Shown here in pieces: positions 1 through 12,100 of a stretch of DNA of 64,000 nucleotides. The DNA is from Steinernema hermaphroditum. Taxonomy: Eukaryota; Nematoda; Chromadorea; Rhabditida; Steinernematidae. A model generated the notes under the pieces. That model made no database searches and was not told the DNA's origin. It saw only the letters and a list, made by a program, of their open reading frames with translations. The stretch covers positions 2,940,012 to 3,004,011 of the forward strand of contig CM059623.1 in NCBI GenBank assembly GCA_030435675.1, read 5' to 3'. Every line of letters starts with the position of its first letter. The stretch's first letter is position 1. The translations under genes and the position numbers were made by a program.

Positions 1-157
1 AACGAATTGGATACGGTGACCATGACCCGAAGCCACGGGAGGTTCTTGAACATCTCCTCCTCTTCTTCGTCGAACTGATGTGCCGTTGGGTGCTCTTTCA
101 GCTGGTAAGATGAAGAAGATCCGGCTGGTGGTTGATTGGTCGAGCCATAGGTGGAGC
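1..157 (-). CDS. unc-80: unc-80 exon 25 (cut by window edge)
   Basis: Acceptor CCCCTAG lies just above 157, and the exon enters in phase 1 from exon 24. It reads a Ser/Gly-rich stretch (STYGSTNQPP), an acidic run (DEEEEE) and then FKNLPWLRVMVTVSN. The last part matches the UNC80-family segment beginning MSWLHVM and fixes gene, strand and frame. The exon continues outside the window. Confidence 0.88.
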
Positions 158-3100
158 CTAGGGGAATAACTTAAACTACTAAAATGCTAAAATTCCTTAC
201 CAGGACAGCTAGATCCAGCTGCGGAAATGCTGGCCCTTTCCGGCGAGACATGAAGCTCTGCTGAGTACTCCTCTTGACTCGACGTCAGTCCACATGATGA
301 CACCTTGGCGGCATTAGGCTTGAGACCCTCTCTCGAGCCGATTCCTATAGAAATCGTCGCATATTATGTGTGCACAAAACATCGTGTAACAGAGCACAGA
401 AGGAAAACGCGATCATGCAGGCAAGCATCACAGCAAAGTGTAGGATAGAAGGTGTCGAAATGAGAACTTGGAGAGTTCGCAAACCTTCGTCGGAGTACGG
501 TAGCGTTGGCGACGGAGACGCGCCTCTCATGTGAGGAAAGCGGTGGACGCTTCTCAAGGAAGCTGTCTTACGGCGACGCGTCCAATCCGATGGATGCGCT
601 TCGAGCATAAGTGGAGCTACAGAGGTTGGTAATATGGTAGTCGACATGAGGGTGGGGGTTAGTGACAAGATTAAGTCATGCTCCACAGCAATCGGTGTCT
701 TTGGTGAATCTTACCTGTTTCGGAGCTTTCGTCGCGTTCGATCTCCGAAGTCGAGCCGGTGATGCCGTTTCCGGGCGTACGTGATTGTTTCCGGGCTCTG
801 TATAGTCGGATTAAAAAATTGCTGACATTTTTTCGATTTGGTCCCACAACGTTTTTTTTTGCGCGCGCCACGCCATCTTCGTGTGTGGTACTGCATTTTA
901 CAATGGGAAATGCAAATCGTCTGCATGTTTGGACACTTTTGACGGGGATATCACACGAATCTCAAAATTCTACAAGCAAATCAGTATTGCCTGGTTAATT
1001 GCGAGTCGATTGAGCCCAAAATTGTCGAAATTGAACGCGTGCACAAGAAGTTATTCACATTTTCATCGCCAGATGCCGCGATATCAATGCACAAACCATG
1101 GTTTTGTGGTGTTTCGCCGGTTTCTTTTGGAGGTTTCGCAGAAATATGGGTTGGGGCTACACAGGACGAGTCGAGAACTGTCCTGATCGAGAAATTTGGG
1201 AAACTATTTTGGCACGAGATTCTTTCATATCACGGTTCGTCGACGAGGGGAATAGGGGGTTAGGAGTGGAACTGTCGTAACTTCCGCTATACTACTGTGA
1301 TCTCAATCCGATAAAGATGTTCTGTACCGGGGAAAACTCCAAAAGAAACCGCAAAACACCGCAAAACCATGGTTTGTGCATTGATATCGCGGCATCTGGC
1401 GATGAAAATGTGAATAACTTCTTGTACACGCGTTCAATTTCGACAATTTTGGGCTCAATCGACTCGCAATTAACCAGGCAATACTGATTTGCTTGTAGAA
1501 TTTTGAGATTCGTGTGATATCCCCATCAGAAGTGTTCAAACATGAAGACGATTTGCATTTCCCATTGTAAAATGCAGTACCACACACGAAGATGGCGTGG
1601 CGCGCGCAAAAAAAGCGTTGTGGGACCAAATCGAAAAAATGTCAGCAATTTTTTAATCCGACTATAATATGATTGGATGGATACACTACCAATATGTTCC
1701 GAAAAGTGAGACGTTCTGATTCGACGAATCAGATATCCCATGCATATAAACCGAGAATCAAGTAGCCCTTGTTTTGTACTCACCTGAAAGAAGACTGCCT
1801 TCTTTTGTGACTCGATTCCAGCGACGGCTGCGCCCCTCCCGGCGATCCTCTCTTCAGCAGCCTTTGCCTTCCCTGCGCCAGTCGACGTGCTGAAAGAACT
1901 CTTTTCACAAAATTGAAATTCCCGTCATCGTAGTGCCAAGTAGCAACGTGTTAGAGTGCCGGAAAGTAGAGAGTGTTCGTCCAAAGGGAGTGAGTCGAAG
2001 ATGCGAGTTACGGAGACCACCACCGAAAGGAAAGGCGACCGAACAGAGGACAAACAGAACGCGGCGGGATCGGATAGGGACAGGTCCCGCGACGAAACAA
2101 AACCTGAGGACTCGACCGCGTGGACGATGGAGTTGTAGGGCGAGCGGCGCGAGTGCGTGGAGCCTGAGCGTTCCGACGGCGTCGCGTCGTCCGCACCACC
2201 CGCGTTGCTCGTCTGTCGCGAGAAGGCGCCGAGCTGCGGCCTGTGGGAGGTGGTCGCGGAGAGCGTCGGATTCAGGCTACCGTAGGAACGAAGCGACGAC
2301 GAAACGATTACAAACAGTTCTGGGCAAACGGTCGGGGTTAAGCGAAGGGACCGAAGGACTGTGATGCTTTAGGGCAAGGTTGCGCAAAATTAAAACGAAC
2401 AGTCGGGGTGACAAATGAAACGAAGATGAAAAGGATGGGCAAGATGGTACCTTTCTTGTCGGCGGCGGAGACCACTTGCGGTTCGTCGATTGTGTCGCGG
2501 GAGCCGCGGGGGGATGAGTCGTCGTCGGCGGTGGAGAAGCTGATTCGACGTTCTGGGTTGGAGGCTGAAATGGTCATGATGGTAAATTTCGTAGTCCAAG
2601 CCGGAGCCAGTGCAAAATCAGCAATAAAAGATACGGTAACGAGCTCTCCCACTCCTAAGCAGCCCGATGAAATTGGTCGCAAACAGTGGATGAAACATTG
2701 TCTGAAAGGCAGACACAGACGTTTTTTTGACACCCTTTGAAACTGTATATAAAACTTTAAAGCGTGTTTAAGGATCATCTTTGACGGAAGATTAGTTCGG
2801 TTATAACCACTTTCCCACTCCAACATACCAATGGCGAGATGGCCGAGCGGTCTAAGGCGCTGGTTTAAGGCACCAGTCTCTTCGGAGGCGTGGGTTCGAA
2901 TCCCGCTCTCGTCAAATAATTTTTCAAATTTCGTGTTGTAATGAATTCGTTACAAGTGTCATCTTTTCGTCATACGGAGTTTTAGAAAGACCCTTAACAT
3001 GATGGTCAACTTACGATGTGTCAAGATTGGATTCAAATCGTTAATACTCTGCACGCTTCCTACTTGCTGCTGCTGCGTGAACGTGTTGGACAGAATGCTC

Positions 3101-6100
3101 CACCGCCTATGCGACATCAGCTTCTCCCATCCACTTGTAGCCGATTTTTGAGCGTGTTTCGCCCTCGGGATCGTTTGAAACGTCTCCCTAAGGAACGCGG
3201 TGATTTGATAGAGAAGTTGGCAGGCGACCATCCTCAGCGCCGGAGGACACTTTTCGCCGCTGTTGTCGTTCACGATTCCCTCGTCGGTGAAATCCTCCAA
3301 ATCGTCGTATATCCTCAGTTTTCGCCTATCCGTCTCGGCTTCCGTCTCCGACACTTCCTCGTTGTCGATGAGCTTCTGAAGGCGTTCGCCGATCTGCACA
3401 CCCCACAGATAGAAACATCGTCCAGCGGCCCTCTGCATCAGATGCATTCTTCTTGTTCCGCTGGGAGTGCCGCGATTTCCGAGGGCGCCCCCTATGGAGG
3501 ACATTCCGCGGAGGTCGTGGGCTCCCGAGCGGATCCACTCGGGCCAATCGCCTCTGTTGCAGCGGTGAACGTAGTGGGCACATTCGAGGAGGAGCGTGGC
3601 TCGACCGAGGATCGTGGAGCGCTACAAAAACATGCAATTAGGTAATATTCATCATGTAGAATTGGACTCAAAAATGTGAAGTTTTTGAGGGTTGCTTAGG
3701 CGTGTCGAGGAACTCAGAAGGAAGTCCCATATCAGCACTCTTTTTGAACTGAAGCTTTAGAGAATCACCTCGAAAAGACGAGGGATTCTGATAATGAATT
3801 GCGTCGATGGTGTGTACCCAAGAACCGCACTATTCTTGCGTGCTACTAGCGCATCTTTAGGGAAATGCGGGGGCATGAAAGGTCCCGCCTTCGAGTCCCG
3901 TACTCGGGCTCCGAATCGGAACTGTGTCCAAACAGAGAATGACCACAATAGTGACGTGACCCGGTCAGTACTCGCTTTGGATTCGGAACTCAATGGCCTT
4001 TTCGAAATGGTTTAAACCGGTGCTAGGCCCTGGACCCCAACTTATTAACATCTCTGTTTTAACCTGGGGCTTTCAAATCGGATTCTACGATAATTTTTGT
4101 TCTCAGGTGTTAATGACGTTTACTAAAAACCAAGATCTATCATTATTTCTTTGACAAATTATACATTTTTGTTGGTGGGTCCCTTTAGGTTTCTCTCACT
4201 AGGTTTCGGTTTCTTTCTGGACTCCAGCATTTTGAAAGAACCATCTTCAAATGACGTGGGATTCTGATAATGAGTTGAGTCGGAGCCGTACACAAGAATC
4301 GCGCTGTTTTTGCGTGCCTAAAGGGGGAGAAGGGGTTCTATCTCTGAGTGCCGCACCCGGACATCATTCGGATCTGGTCTCTGCATCGGTACTGTTTCCA
4401 TAAAGAGGAGCGTATTCTTGGTGAGACCCTACCCGAAACATTGCTGCGAAATTTTGTGTTAGGACGGAAAATTAGAAAATTAGGACAGTGGTAACGGGAT
4501 TTGAGCGGACCCGAATCGCATTCTATGATAATTTTTGCTGATTGCGGCAGGTTTACCAAAGACCAAGATTTGTCATTATTCATGTGATAACTTATAGATT
4601 TTTGGTGGGCGAGGGGTTTCTCCCTTTTAAGGTTTCTCTCTACTTCATTTAAAACAGACTGTAGGAAAGATGATGAGAAAAATGGTTATAGGATATTCGT
4701 GGAGACGGGACCTGAACGGACCCGATCCGGACTCATTTTTGACTCTCATCCCCGAGACTAGGACCCCAATTTATTTTCATCTCTGGTTTAATCGATTCAA
4801 ATCGAATTATACGACAATTTTTCTTCATTTTCTCATGTGCTAGCGAGGTTTGTTAAAAACCAAGGTCAATCATTATTTCTATGAGAACTTATACATTTTT
4901 GTTCTTGGGGTTTTTTAGTTTCTCTGTTGACTTCATGTAGAGTAAACTGTAGGACAAACAAACCTACCAAATCTAACAGTGCCGCAATCAAAGGAGCATC
5001 GGGGAATGAGCCCGGCCTGCAGGTTTCCAACAAAAACGCGAATCTTTTTGCTCCTTCTCGAATCTCCAAGATGTTCACTTCTTTCTTAGGCGGCAAATAG
5101 AATCCTTTGATCTTAGAAGGAGGTGGCTGAAGTGGCCTCGGGTTGTGCAGAGGTTCCGCCGGAGCGCTATCTATCGAAATCGAGTGTCTCTGCCTCATAC
5201 TGGTGACCGTTTTGTGGGCGGCGTTTCGAAAAGAAATCTTCGTCGATCGCCTATCGCCATCAGAACCGTCTTCGCTGGCCAAGTCTTCGGCGATCGTCGC
5301 CTCTTCCCACGTTTCGTCATCATTATTATCGGCTTTGCCGCTTCCTTTGAGAAGGTTAAAGGCTAAAAACGCTAGATCATAGTAGGATATAGAGTCTGGA
5401 CAAACCCCTCCCAAAATGCAGTTTTCCTCCGGATTTCTTTTTTGAGTAGTGGTGCATAGAGGGGAGAAGAGGACTGGCTCCTACGGATTCGTCGGTAGCG
5501 CTAAGAACGTTTCTGGGTGTGGATGGACTGGAATCTCCATCGCTGTCCTCGGTGTTATGGCTGCGGTCCTTCTTCTTGAAGAGGCCTCGTCTGAGAGAAG
5601 CGTTGTCTCTAGACGTGGAAGTTGATAAGCCTCCAGAAGGACTGCTTTTGGTGCTGTCACTTTCACTGTTGTCGGCTGACTTGGACTCAGATCTAAAGGC
5701 AGTGAATCGTTCGAAATCTGTGAAATCTGCTTAACTTACGTGTCCTGACTTTTCGTCGGTGTCTGAGGCAATAGAGCGCTCATCCCCACTCTTCTTAGAG
5801 GATTCCCATGCTGCTCCTGGACGAACGTGATGAACATTCTCACGTCCTGGTAGAGGCTCTGAAAGTTCCTCCTTAACCACTTTACCAAACCTCTTACATA
5901 CCATATTCTCAGGAAGAAGCAGCTCATTCCACTTGTTCATCAACTTTGTGGTCGTCGGCTTCAGCAAAGCGCTGATGATGATGCCCTCGATTCCCTTGTG
6001 GCCTTCGTTGAAGTTGTTTCGATAGGTTGGCACCTTCGGATCGGTGTTCGAATATCTCCTTCTCGAGCTGCTGTTGCTCCTACGTCTGCCGGTGTGCATG

Positions 6101-9100
6101 TCCGATCGACAGAACGCGGTGATGGCGTGAATGTAGTCGAGAAGCTGCTGACACGTGTTGTCGTTCACTTGAGCTATGAGGATTTCGGTGAATGAGGTCC
6201 CGTCGATTCTGTGCATCTGAGAGAGGAGGTTTCGCGCTTTCACTCGCAGGAAGTCGGCTTGAGGCGAGCGGATTCCTTCGTTGCAGCCGTGTGGACAACC
6301 CAGCGATAGGTAGGTTCTGAAATGGTCTGCATTAGTGATTTAGCTTTAATAAAAGCTCTGAAAAACGTTTTTGAAAGACAGATCCAGCTCATCTGAATTT
6401 TTACCCCATCACCTCGTATTCGTACTGCACCTCTTTGTACAAATTTTTGGACATTGCATTATTTGTTCTTCCTCATTCTGAATCCGAAGATTTGCCGATT
6501 CTCAGAAGCCCATGAAGCGCTCCGCTACCCACCGGTTCGACATGAACGCCACGCCAGGGATGAAGCCGATGTAAGTCGTGTAAAGTCGCATTATTTGTCT
6601 ACAGTTTTGTAGCGATCGAGCGATTTGTAGATTGTGCTAGATGCTAGCCTTAATGAAGTTTCATCGATGCTCTTAATTGCTATGGACATTCAAAAATGGA
6701 GGGCGTCAAGTCATCTGAAGTCTTATACTAGCACCTCGTTTTCATACTACACCTTCTTGCACAGTTCAGATTTTTGAGTTTAGTTTTTTTTTTGAGTTTT
6801 TTTTTTGAGTTTGCGGTCATCTTTTCCTTAAAAGAAGGTTGTTTATAGGAATGTAGATATGTCTATTTTGACATTGATGGAGACTCGTGGCGAGATGGCC
6901 GAGTGGTCTAAGGCGCTGGTTTTAGGCACCAGTCTCCTCGGAGGCGTGGGTTCGAATCCCACTCTCGTCAAAATGTTTTCTTTTTTTTTGCTGGTCAATT
7001 ATTTATGTGATTCCAACTTTCTTTCGTATTATCAGAAAGCGTGACAATGGTATATTTACTGTATTTATTTATAACTTCGCTTTTGAAAAACTTGGAAAAA
7101 TCCAAAATTTTCTTTTGTCCACGTTTCGTAAGGAACATATCAGTCTTTGGACAGTTTGAGTAACGACCATATCCACTTTAAATATAAAAAACGTGGAAAC
7201 ATAGGCACATTTTGAATAATAAATAAAATCGATTATATCCTTATTTGCAGCTATTTGTTTAAACATGGCGAGATGGCCGAGCGGTCTAAGGCGCTGGTTT
7301 AAGGCACCAGTCTCTTCGGAGGCGTGGGTTCGAATCCCACTCTCGTCAAAATATTTTTTTTTGCGCCACAAAAACTCACTTTAAGATCATCTGAATGCTA
7401 TCCTCGAAGAACGACCTATGATCGGCTCCGGGCATTGTGAGGAGAGTGTCGCAAATATTCATGATAAGCTCTGTTATCCTGATGACACTGCATCGATCGA
7501 TGACAGAGTTCAGCGTCTTCAAGATGACATTGAAGTTGAGGTGACCGTTCTTCTCAATGAAATTTGAACTTCCGAGTGCCTGAATATCATTCAGTGTTAA
7601 ATGACTGTTTTTGGACTTTACCTCCGGATAGAACTGCAATGGACTCATTGGGGCCTTCGTCTCGTTTTCGGTGACATTTACGGTGGATCCAGCACGTTCC
7701 CAGAAGGAAAAGAAGTCGGAACTGCTGATGGACGGATCGCTTTTGTTCCGTTCTATGCGCTTCATACGCTCGCATCGCGACACTTTCGGAGTGATGGGAA
7801 GGGTGTTGAGACTTATCCGCCGACGTTCGTTGTGCACTTTTAGCGTGGTGCTCGCTGTCGACAGTCTGAAAGTGGATAGTCATTTTTGACATTCTATCTT
7901 TTGCACAGAAATGGCTATTTACGATGTGGTTTCTTTGTAAATATGCACCTTTGTTGGTGCATTTTTGGAAATTGCAGTAAGAGTCAAATTTTGATAAAAA
8001 TTTTTGAAGATCGTACGGTCGTTAAGTCAAAGTTCGCTAGGAAACAGATTTTTGCATTTGGTTAATGCATTTGGTTAGTGCCCATCATTGGAACCTCATT
8101 TACCGAAATCCTCATAGCTCATCAACTCAAATACAAAAAAGCAGAATGGAGTCGGCCCAGTCGGCTGGATAGACCGGATTAGATAGCCGATCCATTCCGC
8201 CAGTTCTCTCTGTGTCTCTGTACATGACCATAAATAAAGGAGCTTGCCCATTTTTGTACATTACGTTAGAAATCTCCCATTTTTTTTGTACATTTTTGTA
8301 CATTCTCATCAATTTTTGCGACGTATGGACCAAAAATAGGGTATCTAGATAATAGTCTACAATGTCAATCCTCTGAATACCTTAACCTTAAATAGGCCAA
8401 AAACAAAAGCCTCTCTACAGTACTCTACGGCTATTTTTGTTTCCAATGATGATCTAACTGTGGGCAGACGAATTCATTTTCATTTTCAACTCAGGCATTC
8501 GAATTCCAGCCCAAAACCCTATTCATCACAGCCATCACACCTTTATGCGCTGCATATGTTTTTCGACACCCTGTGAACGAAGGCAAGGAGGGAAGAGCCT
8601 GAAAGATAGACGAAAGATGTTTGCTATGATCAAGTAGCGAACCCAGTTTGCCGCTTTAACTCAGCAGCAACTTCATATTGAATGAATGGAATGAACACCA
8701 TTGATTGAGTAAGGAAGGAAGAATGTAGATTTTTGCATACATGCTGTCACTCAACACCTCAATAGCAGAAGGAATGTAAAAAAAGAAGTTAGTTTGACGT
8801 TCGTAACTCTTCCTCGGACCACGAACTCATCTCTCCGAAACAGATGCGAGCCCCGAAGTCGCCCCTGTGCTGCAAACGCCCGGAGAAGTGGAAGATCGGA
8901 AGCCGTTTCCATATTCAAATGTTTGAGTTCGTGTCTCTTTGCCAAACTTTTTGCTCTTTGATTGTCTCGATACTGAGAGATACAGGGCATTTTTGGTGGA
9001 GCGCCAGCGAACTGGACGATCGAAGATCCGACGGCATTTCCATATTCAAATTTTTGAATTGATGCTTCGGTTCCCAATTTTATGCTCTTTGATATCACTT

Positions 9101-12100
9101 AGATTGTCTCGATACTAAGATACAGGGCATTTTTGGTAGGGCGCCAGCCGACTGGACCGGATTGGATAGTCGATCCGTTCAAACGGTATAGTAGCTCTCA
9201 CTAGTTCTGCCTGTATGCATGCTGTCTTCATCCGAAAGGCCGTTCGTCCTTCTGAGTGTTCCACGCCTGTAGGCTACTGATATGTTGATATACATCATTT
9301 TCTCGATTCTAAGAGATACAAGGCATTTTTGAGGCCATGATTGGCGGACTGTTCCGTTCGGATTGTTCCCAATTTTTGGGCATGCACGAGTCAATTCTCT
9401 CTTTCAGAAATGAGGTGAGTGAGCGGTCGTAAACAGAAGTTTTCGTTCTTGCATTGAAGATGCAGGAATAGAAATTTAGGGATTTTCAGTGATTTTTGCG
9501 TATCCATGTTGCAGAAAAGTCCTATCGCTATTTGTTGACAACACTTCCGCTTAGTTCCGTGTCAACATTTTGGTATTTTTGTACATTCCTGCACCTTGGA
9601 TGTCCTTCTTTATATTTTTTGTGGTTCCTCCAAGTTTCAAGAACATTCAGCCAGTTGATGTTTAGCGATGTCCTTTTTGGGAAGAGTTCGGAATCGAAAC
9701 GGATGTTATATTTTTGGCGTTTCATTCACTCCGTTTAAGAAATACTTTACTATTTTTTAAGTGGATGTAATAGAACATATCTGATAGGAACAAGAAAACG
9801 GAGAACTGAAAAGGTGGGAGACCATGAAGGCGAGCTGACATTACCACCTCCAAAGGACAAGGAAAGATACTTTTGGTAAAGTGGAGGCTCGCCGTCGTCT
9901 TTGCCACGCGGGACTTGATGTACGAGAATAACGGGCGTTAGTTTATAACACAAATTAAACTCGTCACAAAGAACAAAATCGGTTAAAAACAGGTTATCAA
10001 ACAACGGACGCGCTGAGTATCAATAGGTCGCTTGGTCTCGACGCGATCGTCTTTTCAAATTTCCTTCCTTCGCGCGTTTGTCCGTAGTTAAATCGCGCTC
10101 GGTGACGATATTTGGCCGCTATTTGCTGTTAGATCCCATCTATTTATTGGCAAACAGCGTGTATCTTTGGAAGAGCTGTTGTTGGCTTGTGAAATCTTAC
10201 CCGAGTCTTACTCGCGTACTGTAAACGTGCACTACACCTTTTCTAAATTCTACGATGTTGCATCGTCTTAATGATCTTGATATCCCTTTGCAGCATTTTT
10301 GGTTAACAGACATAGAGACAAGATAGAATGGGGCTCAAAGTGAATATATAAAAGAGGTTTAAATTGGCTTTGACCTCTCCGTTGTCAGCGAAAAGTGACC
10401 GCAATTGAAAACAGTCTTAAAGGACTAGCAACATCTCTTTCTTTGTGTGTTACGACTTTCCAATACAGGCGAGCAAATATTAATTTTTGGCGTGAGGTTG
10501 TACCAAGTGTTTCATTTTTTACTTCATAATCATAATGTAATTGACCGATTTGACCGTCTCTCTGCTAGGCACGCTAAAGCAACTGAAATTGTTGTTGTCG
10601 CTGTATCTCCAATTCTGATAATCAACGAACGGATGTTATATTTTTGGTAAGTCTTGCACCTTTCAAGAGCATCCAGCCAGTTGATGCTTAGCTAAGTCTT
10701 TTTTGGGAAGACCTCCGGATCCGGACGGATGTTATATTTTTGGCGGTTCATTTCACACCGTTTAAGGAATACTGTCGCCTCTTTTATTGTGTTTTTAAGT
10801 GGACCAAATGCGAATAAATATCTGATAGAAAAAAGAATATATATCGTATATCTCTTCTGTTATATTGGGTTGATGCATAATAAATGAGCCTTTTTGAAAG
10901 TAGATATTTATTACCAAAAAGGCACACAATCTAATCAAGGTATTTGCCGCTAGCATCAGCAACTTCAGCCCACTTTATGGCCCGCATTCGGATTCCTCGT
11001 TCGTAGAGTACCCGAGGTTTAAAATCGAAAAATGGTTTTGGTCAAATTTTCGACCTCTTCACCTTATTCTCAGTGGCTTTCTCTGATATCTTCATTTACG
11101 GACGCGTACAGATGACAGTAAGATAGAGCTAACAGAGCTCTATACGAACAACGAACATGAGTCTCACAGCTCAAAGTGGAGAGCCTTTGTGGGGGTCAAC
11201 TTGAAAATACACGGCCTCGGAGAGTCGTATTTTTTAGGAATACAAGGGCCATTTTTTCTACATTTGGCCTCTTTTTCCTTAAAGTAGAAATGAGCTCGTG
11301 AAGTCACTATGTGGGCATGATAGCTGTGAGCGATGGCTATCTGCTGCATGTCCCCGTTCCCTGTTATAGTACTTAACCATTTGGAAACATTGGAGTTGAT
11401 GGAACATGGTGATCCGAAACGGCCATCTTTTTGAGTTAGCCCATGCTGTGATATACGACGACCGCAGCGGTAGGTGCATTCAATAGGCAAGAACCAAGGA
11501 TGTACGTGGTAGAAGGCAGTCACCGTCCATCACACAAATGCTACCATAGGAAGTCCATACATCACTTCGTATTTCGCCATCTCGAGGTGCCAAAAAATGA
11601 TCATAAAAACAAAATAGACCCCCAACATCAAGAGGAATGTAACGGACAAGCCGCCAATGATGATGTAGAGTGAGAGCTAAATGTACTCAACAACGAACCA
11701 ATCAATTATACCCCAGGAGTAAATATTGTAAAAATAAAGGATGTTTACCAAGGGGCTCATTTTCAATGCATCAACCCAATAATTTTTGGTTGTTACTTCC
11801 CTCAGTTGCTAGTGTCGTGTCCGGAAGGGGACAGACAACCTTCATTACTGGGTGTGTGGCACATGCACTAGTTATAGTATAAATAAACTTTATTACATGC
11901 GTGAGGGGACTAGGGAGAGAGAGGCAGGACGACCGTGCGAGAGACGTCGCCGACTCGCAGCTGGTGGGCAGCGAGTCGGGTCAGCACTCTGCTCGGGTTT
12001 GCGAGACGCGGGCTTTTATACCCGATCTCCTGAAGCGCGGGAGCGCTGAGGCGGAGCCCCGACACTAGCTTCTAAGAAGGAAGGGCCTTCCCATTCGGAA

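Noticed and set aside
605..640. Minus-strand HVDY motif resembling the UNC80 segment after MSWLHVM
   Set aside because: No acceptor upstream and a nearby stop; the order would also be wrong because the MSWLHVM-like block is further downstream at 1-157.
881..1629. Two similar ORFs (plus at 881, minus at 1303) looking like a paralogous gene pair
   Set aside because: They are the two arms of one inverted repeat read from opposite strands, within the foldback element; no codon or family support.
1933..2364. 143-codon plus-strand ORF
   Set aside because: Antisense shadow of unc-80 exon 20; arginine-rich composition typical of the wrong strand of a GC-rich exon.
3016..3645. 209-codon plus-strand ORF
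   Set aside because: Exact antisense of unc-80 exon 18, whose minus-strand product matches the UNC80 family.
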